In this document: piece by piece, positions 33,292-40,492 of the stretch
Layout: every line of letters starts with the position of its first letter
Numbering within the stretch: the first letter of the stretch is position 1
DNA from: Candidatus Haladaptatiplasma halalkaliphilum
GTDB taxonomy: Archaea; Thermoplasmatota; Thermoplasmata; Halarchaeoplasmatales; Halarchaeoplasmataceae
Direction of reading: 5' to 3'
Assembly (NCBI GenBank): GCA_019594055.1
Contig: JAFDTY010000004.1
Coordinates: 1 to 44,573, forward strand
Length of the DNA stretch: 44,573 bases
The notes under the pieces: model-generated
Databases searched by the model: none
What the model was told of the DNA's origin: nothing
The model's input: the letters and a program-made list of their open reading frames with translations, nothing else
Position numbers and translations under genes: made by a program

Positions 33292-34059
33292 TCAACAAAT
33301 CTTACTTATCTCAGATTTAACCCTGGCTAAAGCATTTTCCTTCGGAGGGACATTTTCCATCAAGCTGCTCAGATCCTTATCCCATCTTTTTGCCAGCTCT
33401 TCGCATCTGTCGGAAACAACCGAAGGATCTAGGGAGAGATGGTAAAATTTCAGTTTCTTTTCTACCATATCCCTATCTAGACTCGCTCCGTGTTCTATCA
33501 ACATGTACAGGTCGTAAAGGTCTCTCACCTTATCCCTGGTCATCACCGCACGGATCTTTTCTGCGACTATCTCATCTCTGTCCATCACCCTGACCACATA
33601 GGGGAGCACATCTTTGTATGGGGGGTTTATCTCTTGGACTTCCGGGTCCATAAGGACTTCTTCTCTTCTGCTTATCTCCACCCGGATGGTACAGATACCT
33701 CTGTTATTTCGGTATAAAGGTCCTCGTATCTTCACCCGGAATCCTGCGGTCATCTCCGTATCCGTTAGATTGTCTGTTTCCACCGGAAAATTATAGGATT
33801 CTATGGCTCTGACCACGTTCTCGGCGATGATATCTATGGAAATCTCCTTGTCTTCCGTAAAATCCAGATCTTCACTGAATCGCGACAGCAACCCTATCTT
33901 TTGCAGGGCCGTACCACCTTTGAACACCAGATATGACCCCCATCTTCTCGAAAGGGTGTTCAGCACGATATGTTGAAAATAATCCTTCTCCACATGACCC
34001 AGGGAGAAGGCTGTCACGCCGATATACTTTTTGAGTTCTTCTCTATTCATGGTTACCAC
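33292..34059 (-). CDS. AbiEii/AbiGii-type nucleotidyltransferase toxin
   Basis: A 255-residue protein of the DUF1814 nucleotidyltransferase family. It has VEKDYFQHIVLNTLSRRW, then the core motif LVFKGGTALQKIGLLSRFSE, then DLDFTE (GG-T at 48-50 and Asp64/Asp66). The C-terminal motif is IVAEKIRAVMTRDKVRDLYD. AbiEii toxins transfer nucleotides and stop growth. The partner AbiEi-like gene lies upstream and overlaps by 17 bases, the usual type IV toxin-antitoxin order. The frame is intact, unlike the second copy at 42835. Confidence 0.9.
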   Translation of the reverse strand: MVTMNREELKKYIGVTAFSLGHVEKDYFQHIVLNTLSRRWGSYLVFKGGTALQKIGLLSRFSEDLDFTEDKEISIDIIAENVVRAIESYNFPVETDNLTDTEMTAGFRVKIRGPLYRNNRGICTIRVEISRREEVLMDPEVQEINPPYKDVLPYVVRVMDRDEIVAEKIRAVMTRDKVRDLYDLYMLIEHGASLDRDMVEKKLKFYHLSLDPSVVSDRCEELAKRWDKDLSSLMENVPPKENALARVKSEISKIC

Positions 34060-34795
34060 CTGTATCCTTGATACTTTTTACTTCCGCTGTGTTATCTATC
34101 ACCCTCCACTTCGGATCGTAAGTTCCTCTACGGGGAAATGAAGGGTCCAGGGGGACGTAGGTTTTGGAGATCTCTATGGGATCGAGTTCAATGCCTTCCT
34201 GGCTCAACAGATAACCTAGGCGTTTGATGACCACCTGCTTTCCACATCTCCTTGCATATTCCATGGCCTTTTTACCGTCTATCCCGTCTTTGATGACCTC
34301 AACCACCTCTCCCAGGGGGACGTAGTCATTGAACAACAGACCGTCGACCACCGCCTTTTCCTTCCGGGCGATGAATGCGGTTTTACCGTCCATATATACC
34401 TTATCCATACCGTACAATAATGATCCACTTGTTTTTATGAAGCGTAGTCGGTATCTTCCGGTTTCCAGGGACAGTTCCCATGTACCGGATCTATGGGTGT
34501 TGATAACATCTATTATCCTGGGCGACTGTGTGGTAGTTCCGTGGTACTCGAAGGCCGCCCACAGGGATACATAGGAAGGCGAGTAGATGCCGGATGCCAC
34601 GCACAAGATGTTCGAAGACGGCAAACAATAGTAGCCCCTTTTCACCCTCACCATGGTTCCCTCATGGGCAAATCTGCTCAATAATACCCTGGTACTCTCT
34701 ATGGTTTGATCCGATATGGCCGATATCTGAGAGGGAGTGAACACGGGGATGCTGGATGATTCCAATCTTTTTACCAGGGTCAGTCGATCCATCAT
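34043..34795 (-). CDS. AbiEi-type winged-helix antitoxin/regulator
   Basis: A 250-residue protein. Residues 1-60 are a winged helix (MMDRLTLVKRLESSSIPVFT, then EGTMVRVKRGYYCLPS). Residues 65-160 form the AbiEi core (SGIYSPSYVSLWAAFEYHGT, then RIIDVINTHRSG, then TAFIARKEKAVVDGLLFNDY). The C-terminal part has RRCGKQVVIKRLGYLLSQEG. AbiEi represses its own operon and counters AbiEii. The ATG at 34795 fits a leaderless transcript from the TATA box at 34817-34824. The frame extends to 34870, but that stretch contains the promoter. A fragment of a second copy is at 31059-31158. Confidence 0.87.
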   Translation of the reverse strand: MMDRLTLVKRLESSSIPVFTPSQISAISDQTIESTRVLLSRFAHEGTMVRVKRGYYCLPSSNILCVASGIYSPSYVSLWAAFEYHGTTTQSPRIIDVINTHRSGTWELSLETGRYRLRFIKTSGSLLYGMDKVYMDGKTAFIARKEKAVVDGLLFNDYVPLGEVVEVIKDGIDGKKAMEYARRCGKQVVIKRLGYLLSQEGIELDPIEISKTYVPLDPSFPRRGTYDPKWRVIDNTAEVKSIKDTGGNHE

Positions 34796-34880
34796 ATGGT
34801 AGATCATTGTCGGCGTATATATGTGTTTTGTTGGTTGTAAATTAACAATAATGTAATTATGAGGAAACAAAAGACATATC
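34796..34880 (-). promoter_or_regulatory. AbiEi/AbiEii promoter region (copy 2 of the duplicated block)
   Basis: The TATA box CATATATACG is centred about 25 bases before the ATG at 34795. The upstream block TTGTAAATTAACAATAATGT and GTAATTATGA is repeated at 31159-31240. Its inverted elements (TTGTAAATTAACAA) are plausible binding sites for AbiEi. Confidence 0.6.
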
Positions 34881-34929
34881 CTCTGCGGGAAATATGCTTT
34901 GGTTCCATTAACGAGATGGCAATGATCTC

Positions 34930-35880
34930 ATGGACGGAATCGTTATAACCCATGATAACTATCTCGAGATCATGTGTGAAAAGGAACCGTCAAAGGAGGG
35001 ATGGAAGGCACTTTACGATGCTACGAATAACGATACCGGTATGGACCGGTTCAATATGCCCACGAACAGATACCCCCTCGATGATTTCGAGGGGTTTACG
35101 CCCAACGAGATGCACGGCCTTCTCTACACCCCCTACGACGATGAAAGATCTCCTCTTTACATCGATCCGGAGCTAGATGACGAGCGAGTGGATGACGTTA
35201 GGATATGCCGACACGTGAAGAAATATCTGGGTATGTTGAGGGAGAGGCAGCCGTTGAAACTGACCGCAAAAGGAAACCTGCCGAGAAATTTTTGTAGGGA
35301 ACTCTGTGAAGCGGATATTCTGGAAGGCGATAGATTTGCCTTCAAGGATCGTCTGATAATGAGAGAAGAGGCGTCTTACTACATACATTTCATGAATGTA
35401 TTCACACAACTCATCGGATTCTCATCTATGGATAAAGGGTACGTATCATTGACCGAAAACGCCGAGGAATATCTGGATGGTAGATCACCTTCGGAATGGT
35501 TCACATATCTTTTCAAAGCTCATACTGAAAAATTCAACTGGGGGTACAGTGACTACTATTCTGAGGCGGAGATCATCCAGGGTGGTTTTGGTTTTTCAAT
35601 ATTCCTGGTTCAGAAATATGGTGATGAGCCCAGGAAAGTTAAATTCTATACGGATAAATTCCTGAAAGCATTTCCATCGGTTCTGAGTGAGGTTCCGGAC
35701 AAAGGATCTTTTTCAGGAAGGAAACTGTTTGGATATTGTTATGAAACAAGAACGTTCGAGCGTTTTTTAGAACGATTCGGATTGATTGAATATCCGGGGG
35801 CAGAGGGAATTTTTTCCATGGATAGATCCTTGGTGAAGAAGGACCTCATCGACCATGTTTTCAAATGGAGGATATTGTAA
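34930..35880 (+). CDS. Protein of unknown function (316 aa)
   Basis: I do not recognise the family. The first 80 residues include GFTPNEMHGLLYTPYDDERS. Residues 95-140 (CRHVKKYLGMLRERQPLKLT, AKGNLPRNFCRELCEADILE) look like a winged-helix or similar helical element of a type seen in bacterial proteins with LTKxGNLP motifs. The rest is helical and aromatic-rich (YFG-type segments such as WFTYLFKAHTEKFNWGYSDY). No membrane segment, signal peptide or catalytic motif is evident. It is divergent from the AbiE operon, with its start 50 bases beyond the duplicated promoter block. It could be cargo of the island. An in-frame start is at 34930, with no strong ribosome site. Confidence 0.7.
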   Translation: MDGIVITHDNYLEIMCEKEPSKEGWKALYDATNNDTGMDRFNMPTNRYPLDDFEGFTPNEMHGLLYTPYDDERSPLYIDPELDDERVDDVRICRHVKKYLGMLRERQPLKLTAKGNLPRNFCRELCEADILEGDRFAFKDRLIMREEASYYIHFMNVFTQLIGFSSMDKGYVSLTENAEEYLDGRSPSEWFTYLFKAHTEKFNWGYSDYYSEAEIIQGGFGFSIFLVQKYGDEPRKVKFYTDKFLKAFPSVLSEVPDKGSFSGRKLFGYCYETRTFERFLERFGLIEYPGAEGIFSMDRSLVKKDLIDHVFKWRIL

Positions 35881-35896
35881 ATACAGTTCCTGTCTT

Positions 35897-36009
35897 GCTT
35901 GGCATTATCTGTTGTACGGTCAATTATCTTGAAGGGGGGGCATAACTCTCCAGGGTACGCAGCAGCAAAAGGATACTACCGTCTAAGCGTGTCAAAGATT
36001 ATGCCAAGC
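35897..36009. repeat. 113-bp stretch bounded by 14-bp inverted repeats
   Basis: GCTTGGCATTATCT (35897-35910) and AGATTATGCCAAGC (35996-36009) are inverted copies with one mismatch. The match extends to TTGC/GCAA outside. The interior has no coding frame and includes a run of seven G. The size and inverted ends resemble a miniature inverted-repeat element, or a large stem-loop. Confidence 0.45.
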
Positions 36010-36022
36010 AACATATATGCTC

Positions 36023-36072
36023 TAAAACTTAGTTATTTTGTATGCCGTAAAACTTATATGTTGTAAAACTTA
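36023..36072 (+). promoter_or_regulatory. Three TAAAACTTA repeats over the ATPase promoter
   Basis: TAAAACTTA occurs at 36023-36031, 36048-36056 and 36064-36072. The middle copy runs into the TATA box ACTTATATG, centred about 26 bases before the ATG at 36083. Repeats overlapping the promoter suggest an operator, with the factor unknown. Confidence 0.5.
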
Positions 36073-36082
36073 TTGTCTGCTC

Positions 36083-37246
36083 ATGAACGAGATACCATTC
36101 AAATACGGAAAACCGGTCACGGCCCCTTACTTCATCGACAGGGAAAGCGAACTTGAAGAGCTGTATCACGACTGTTCGAAGGTGACCGCCGGAGGGGAGA
36201 TCAATATAGCTCTCCTGGGTCTTAGAAGGACTGGGAAGACGTCCCTTCTACGTAACCTGATAGATAATTTGAAAGACGACAAGAAGATCGTACCGGTTTT
36301 CATGGATTGTTATGGCATACCTTCGCGGTCCACCTTTGGTAAACAGATGGGGGAGTTGATCAAGGATGCATACATCGAGAAGACGAAGGATATGGGGTAC
36401 AAAGAGAGGATAAAAAGTTTGGTGAAGAAAAAGACCTCTGACTTACTGTCAAGGACATCTGAGATGGAGATATCGATAGCTAATTATCTGAGCATAAGGA
36501 TCGGGCTTCAGGAGGGGGGCATAGATGTGTGGGAGAGATCCCTGGAGTACGCGGAAAATATAGGCAAAGAAAAGGATGTATACTTTGTGATGATCCTGGA
36601 CGAATTCCCGGATATCGCCATCAGGTGGGGAGATGATTTTGTGAAAAGGTTTAGGGCGGTCGTTCAACACCAGAGCAGATGTATGTATATCATAGCCGGG
36701 TCCGCGGTGACCTACATGACGGAACTGGTACATAGCGAGGGATCGCCGTTTTATAGACAACTAAAAACGGTTAAACTGGAAAAACTTCCCGAGGATATCA
36801 CCAGATCCTTCGTCGGAGAACGTCTTGATATGGAAGAAGATGCCATGGACAGGTTCATAGATTTAACGGGAGGATTTCCCGATTATACCCAGCGATTGGG
36901 TTACATCTTATTCAGGAGATATGGTAAGGAGGATTTATCCCTGGAAAGACTAGAAAGGGGTTACGAAGAGATGTTGGACGAGCTCCAGATTGAATTCAAG
37001 GAAACACTGAGTAGATTTAATATGAAATCCGGGACGTACGGGGATATCATCTTATCTTTGGCGTATCATAAAAGGGCATCGGATGTAGCACGAGATGTGA
37101 ACATGCCTCTCTCAGCACTCCCCGGTTATATGGACTATCTGATGAGGGTGGGGATGGTAGAGAAGGAAAAACGGGGAATTTACCGATTGTCGGACCCGGT
37201 GTTCAATGAGTGGGTAAAACGGATGCAAGTGATCCCGTACGACTAA
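36083..37246 (+). CDS. Archaeal AAA ATPase (PF01637 type) with C-terminal winged helix
   Basis: A 387-residue protein. The N-terminal signature YFIDRESELEELYHDC is followed by Walker A LLGLRRTGKTSLLRNLI, at about residues 47-62. Walker B is VMILDEFPDIAIRW, near residue 170, and sensor 1 is IIAGSAVTYM. A C-terminal winged helix follows (about 310-380, ASDVARDVNMPLSALPGYMD, then GIYRLSDPVFNEWVKRM). It lacks the DUF234 nuclease-like domain. Such ATPases are abundant in archaea, vary in copy number and are thought to belong to mobile or defence-related gene sets. The start at 36083 fits the TATA spacing, and the frame is open from 36038. Confidence 0.88.
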   Translation: MNEIPFKYGKPVTAPYFIDRESELEELYHDCSKVTAGGEINIALLGLRRTGKTSLLRNLIDNLKDDKKIVPVFMDCYGIPSRSTFGKQMGELIKDAYIEKTKDMGYKERIKSLVKKKTSDLLSRTSEMEISIANYLSIRIGLQEGGIDVWERSLEYAENIGKEKDVYFVMILDEFPDIAIRWGDDFVKRFRAVVQHQSRCMYIIAGSAVTYMTELVHSEGSPFYRQLKTVKLEKLPEDITRSFVGERLDMEEDAMDRFIDLTGGFPDYTQRLGYILFRRYGKEDLSLERLERGYEEMLDELQIEFKETLSRFNMKSGTYGDIILSLAYHKRASDVARDVNMPLSALPGYMDYLMRVGMVEKEKRGIYRLSDPVFNEWVKRMQVIPYD

Positions 37247-37279
37247 ATATCCTAGTCGACAAACATGTTCAGACTGTTG

Positions 37280-37390
37280 TTACAATGTTATTCTATCGCT
37301 GACCCCCATGGACACGAACCCATCTATGTGGTGATGGTTCTTCAGTGATGTGAGTTCCTCTCTTCGGTTCACGAAGGGTTTTCGAATCAT
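37280..37390 (-). pseudogene. N-terminal fragment of a DUF234-type archaeal ATPase
   Basis: A 36-codon frame on the minus strand begins MIRKPFVNRREELTSLKNHH. This matches the conserved start of archaeal AAA ATPases (F-V/I-N/D-R-x-x-E-L-x-x-L) and then ends at a stop before any Walker A motif. It has the same strand and family as the C-terminal remnant at 30341-30586. The rest of 37247-37690 holds only this piece, a HEPN fragment and the MntA promoter. Confidence 0.55.
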
Positions 37391-37535
37391 GACTATATGA
37401 TCCGATCCATATTGTTTAATGTTTAGGTGGTGTTTGCTATTCAGAGTAAAAGATGTCATCGTCTTGGAAAATTATTCAAAATAAAGTAGTCTGGTTGAGA
37501 AAATAAATGGATCCTAATACTGATGCGTTCGTTAC

Positions 37536-37602
37536 ACATCAGGTTAATTCCTTTGCCTTTTCAAGAAACCTTGAGGTGTTGTCGATTGTTTCTTCAGCAC
37601 CC
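37536..37602 (-). pseudogene. 3' fragment of a second HEPN gene
   Basis: The minus strand encodes GAEETIDNTSRFLEKAKELT and a stop. This is nearly the same as the end of the HEPN protein at 31317 (GAEETIENATRFLEKAKELT), with clear nucleotide similarity including the ACATCAGGTTAATTC end. The rest of the gene is absent. Confidence 0.75.
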
Positions 37603-37655
37603 GGGTCGTAGAGGTGTTCCCGGATAGGGGCCAGTGCTTCTTCCGGGAGAGGAAG

Positions 37656-37666
37656 ATTTTATATAT
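37656..37666 (+). promoter_or_regulatory. TATA box of the MntA/HepT pair
   Basis: TTTTATATATG is about 30 bases before the ATG at 37691. It suggests a very short leader and argues against a start at 37634. Confidence 0.5.
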
Positions 37667-37690
37667 GGATGTTGCATATCTTTCCTGGTC

Positions 37691-38092
37691 ATGGTCGATA
37701 GTTCCCTCGAATCAAGGATCGTTTCCGTTCTGGACAGGAGAGATGAGATACTGTTCGCCTATCTGTACGGCTCCTTCGCACGGAACACGGCGGACGACAA
37801 AAGTGATATGGATATAGGGGTGTATCTGAAGGAAGGTGAACACGGTGTGTTCTATCCGGAACGATTGGCCCGTGAACTTGAGGAAGTCCTGGATCGTGAA
37901 GTAGATGTGAGGATACTTAACAAAAGGAACATCACCTTTCTACATCAAGTATTGAAGGATGGTAAACTGCAGTTCTGCAGGGATGAGGATAAGAGGGTGG
38001 AATTCGAAACAAAAGTGTACGATATGTATCTGGACATAAAGTACTACCTTGACATGTACAACGAGATAAGGAAAGAGAGGGTCTTGACATGA
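37691..38092 (+). CDS. mntA: MntA-type nucleotidyltransferase antitoxin
   Basis: A 133-residue minimal nucleotidyltransferase. The exact G-S-x10-D-x-D pattern of MntA is present in LYGSFARNTADDKSDMDIGV (Gly27, Ser28, Asp39, Asp41). It is followed by the family segments LARELEEVLDREVDVRILNK and LHQVLKDGKLQFCRDEDKR. Known MntA antitoxins AMPylate the tyrosine of the HepT RNase motif. The next gene, HepT, overlaps by an ATGA junction. The ATG at 37691 is favoured by the TATA box position. Confidence 0.92.
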   Translation: MVDSSLESRIVSVLDRRDEILFAYLYGSFARNTADDKSDMDIGVYLKEGEHGVFYPERLARELEEVLDREVDVRILNKRNITFLHQVLKDGKLQFCRDEDKRVEFETKVYDMYLDIKYYLDMYNEIRKERVLT

Positions 38093-38505
38093 TAGACAGG
38101 GATATCTTTGAAAGTAAGATAGATCTGATGATGAAAAATCTGGAATATCTTGATGAAGTCAAGATGGAGGATTCTGAGGATTTTTTAAGGTCCTTTGAAA
38201 AGATACAGGCAACAAAACATTCTCTGCAGGAAGTGATAGAAGCTTCACTGGATATCGCCAATAATCTGATATCACGCCAGGGATGGCCCAGGGCGGAGAC
38301 CTACGCCGAGATGTTCGAACGCTTGTGTGAAAACCAAGTGATATGTGAGGACCTGAAAGACAAATTGGTGGACATGGCCAGGTTCAGAAATCTGCTGGTT
38401 CATAGATATGGTAGTATCGATGACGAAAGACTCTTTGAGATCTTGCAGGAGAGCCTCGGGGACATACACAGATTCATCGAGGTTATCTATGCTTATATGG
38501 AATAG
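38089..38505 (+). CDS. hepT: HepT-type HEPN RNase toxin (DUF86)
   Basis: A 138-residue helical HEPN protein with the R-x4-H-x-Y active motif in MARFRNLLVHRYGSIDDERL. Further DUF86 features are RSFEKIQATKHSLQEVIEAS, LDIANNLISRQGWPRAETYA and the C-terminal GDIHRFIEVIYAYME. HepT cleaves RNA and is silenced when MntA adds AMP to the motif tyrosine. All key residues are intact, so the module should be functional. It overlaps mntA by 4 bases. Confidence 0.93.
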   Translation: MIDRDIFESKIDLMMKNLEYLDEVKMEDSEDFLRSFEKIQATKHSLQEVIEASLDIANNLISRQGWPRAETYAEMFERLCENQVICEDLKDKLVDMARFRNLLVHRYGSIDDERLFEILQESLGDIHRFIEVIYAYME

Positions 38506-38613
38506 GTATGATCCTTATCCGATAGTACCATGGCTGTTTCGATACATATAATTCGAACCTGTAAGTTCGGTTTCACAGATCAAATCGTTATACATAAAAA
38601 CCAATGACCGGGG

Positions 38614-39354
38614 TCAATCACCCAGCATACCCGAGTTCAACATCAAGAGTAGGGCAACCATCAATCCCAAAATATTGATGAAATGGGGGATGGCAATTTT
38701 TACCATCTTTTTACCGAACAGGGATACATCCTGAAAAAGTGGGGGTGTTATCCTGAACATATAGCCCATGGCTATGGTCCCACTTGCGGACAGTCCCAAA
38801 ATCACAGATCCCAAAAGAAAGCTGTTGGCAGTATCCATACCGAATTCAGGTGTGGTTCCCATGTTTATTCCAGAAAAAATTAAGCCCAGTATCGCTATTT
38901 GAAGACCATATATGAGTGCGGGCTCCGGAAGAACAAGGAAAACCATGTATTTTCCGAAGTACTCCAAGCTCCCTTCACCCTTCTCGTCTATGCCCTCCAT
39001 GACCTCTCTGTAGAACATACTCCTTCCAAGGTTTCCGAAGAGGGCGCTGAGGCCTACGGCCAAGAGGGAACCAACGGCCACCCTGTGCTGAACGTCCGTT
39101 TGAACTCCGAAGACGAATATCAGCAGTGAAATCAGAATGCAGTATATAGTCCCAGTGATGGGATATATGGAATATATCAGGGATATGTTGGTGAATGTCC
39201 CTTGACCCTTATCCTTTTCCGTAGAAAGAGCATCGTAGGGGTCAAGGCTGGACATGATCTCCCGTCTCTTCCTCAGGGCGGTTAGCATCGCCACTGCCGT
39301 GCCTATCATGCCCAATCCTATGGATATCACCATCCACTGAACTATGGATTCCAT
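38614..39354 (-). CDS. Orphan V/A-ATPase proteolipid-like membrane protein with three hairpins
   Basis: A 246-residue, very hydrophobic protein that resembles subunit K/c proteolipids. Three helical hairpins can be aligned. The first has IVQWMVISIGLGMIGTAVAM and IYPITGTIYCILISLLIF. The second has AVGSLLAVGLSALFGNLGRS and KYMVFLVLPEPALIYGLQIA. The third has LLGSVILGLSASGTIAMGYM and IAIPHFINILGLMVALLLML. Only the middle hairpin keeps the ion-binding carboxylate (Glu144 in VLPEPALIYG). The first and third have Ile/Thr and His-Phe there. No other ATPase subunit gene is nearby. The ATG at 39354 fits the TATA box TATTATAAGG at 39371-39380. A GTG at 39369 is also in frame. Confidence 0.72.
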   Translation of the reverse strand: MESIVQWMVISIGLGMIGTAVAMLTALRKRREIMSSLDPYDALSTEKDKGQGTFTNISLIYSIYPITGTIYCILISLLIFVFGVQTDVQHRVAVGSLLAVGLSALFGNLGRSMFYREVMEGIDEKGEGSLEYFGKYMVFLVLPEPALIYGLQIAILGLIFSGINMGTTPEFGMDTANSFLLGSVILGLSASGTIAMGYMFRITPPLFQDVSLFGKKMVKIAIPHFINILGLMVALLLMLNSGMLGD

Positions 39355-39517
39355 GGAACCATGATTCACCTTATAATAAAAAAGGTTGTGTACAACATAT
39401 GAACTGCTGTAACAAGTTCTTCCATTCTTTCGCTATGATGCGAGAGCATTTTCTCACGCTTGCCCATATGGTTGTATATATCGAGGATTCATGTGTCGAA
39501 AACAAAGGCGATACCTT

Positions 39518-39528
39518 GAAATATTTCA
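39518..39528 (+). promoter_or_regulatory. TATA box of cysK-cysE
   Basis: TGAAATATTTC is centred about 24 bases before the cysK ATG, consistent with a leaderless transcript. The rest of 39370-39517 shows no gene. Confidence 0.45.
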
Positions 39529-39546
39529 CCATATTAGAGTGATATC

Positions 39547-40491
39547 ATGACGGGACTAGAAAGAAACGGAATAGCAAGGAACATAACCGGACTTGTGGGC
39601 AGGACGCCCATGGTATACCTGGACAGGATGGCGGCCGATCTCCCGGGAAGGGTGGCCGCCAAGCTGGAGATGTTCAACCCGTGCAGCAGCGTCAAAGACA
39701 GGATAGCCCTGAGCATGATCGAGGCGGCGGAAAGGGCCGGTGCTATAAAGGAGGGCACTGTGCTGGTGGAGCCCACCAGCGGCAATACAGGTATAGGTCT
39801 AGCGTTCATCTGTGCTGCGAGAGGTTATAAACTGAAGCTCACCATGCCCGATACAATGAGTGTTGAGAGGCGTAAGCTGCTCTCTGTTTTTGGAGCTGAA
39901 TTGATACTCACCCCGGGCTCCGAAGGCATGAAAGGGGCCGTCAACAAGGCCAAAGATATCGTGGAAACAACTCCTAATTGCATATTACTCCAGCAATTCA
40001 GCAACCCGGCCAATCCTGAGATCCACAGGAAAACAACCGCCGAGGAGATTTGGGCAGATACCGAAGGCAATATAGACATACTCGTGGCCGGTGTCGGTAC
40101 CGGTGGTACCATCACCGGTGTGAGCCAGGTATTGAAGTCGCGAAAGCCAGGAATGAAGTCCGTAGCAGTGGAGCCCTCAAGCTCACCTGTACTCTCAGGC
40201 GGTGATCCTGCACCACATAAGATCCAGGGGATAGGTGCCGGTTTTGTTCCGGAGGTCTATCGGCCCGAACTCGTTGATCGTATAATCCAAGTTACGGATG
40301 ATGATGCCGGGAAAACAGCCCGTCGTCTGGCCAGGGAAGAGGGAATACTGGCCGGCATATCCTGCGGTGCTGCGGTTTGGGCAGCTTTGGAGGTGGCCGG
40401 GGAACCGGAAAACCAGGGTAAGTTGATCGTGGTTGTATTGCCAGATACAGGTGAAAGATATCTCAGCACTTGGCTGTTTCAAGGAGAATAA
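39547..40491 (+). CDS. cysK: Cysteine synthase (O-acetylserine sulfhydrylase)
   Basis: A 314-residue PLP enzyme. The PLP lysine is Lys50 in [20 protein letters not shown]. The substrate loop is [13 protein letters not shown] at 75-87. The PLP phosphate loop is [15 protein letters not shown] near residue 183, and the C-terminal [12 protein letters not shown] is near 273. It makes cysteine from O-acetylserine and sulfide. The sequence is close to bacterial CysK, and codon use differs somewhat from the core genes, which suggests transfer (inference). It is followed by cysE with only one base between stop and start codon, so the pair is an operon supplying and using O-acetylserine. Confidence 0.95.
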   Translation: MTGLERNGIARNITGLVGRTPMVYLDRMAADLPGRVAAKLEMFNPCSSVKDRIALSMIEAAERAGAIKEGTVLVEPTSGNTGIGLAFICAARGYKLKLTMPDTMSVERRKLLSVFGAELILTPGSEGMKGAVNKAKDIVETTPNCILLQQFSNPANPEIHRKTTAEEIWADTEGNIDILVAGVGTGGTITGVSQVLKSRKPGMKSVAVEPSSSPVLSGGDPAPHKIQGIGAGFVPEVYRPELVDRIIQVTDDDAGKTARRLAREEGILAGISCGAAVWAALEVAGEPENQGKLIVVVLPDTGERYLSTWLFQGE

Positions 40492-40492
40492 C

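Noticed and set aside
34796-34870. Upstream extension of AbiEi to 34870
   Set aside because: It contains the TATA box and the duplicated promoter block. The leaderless ATG at 34795 fits better.
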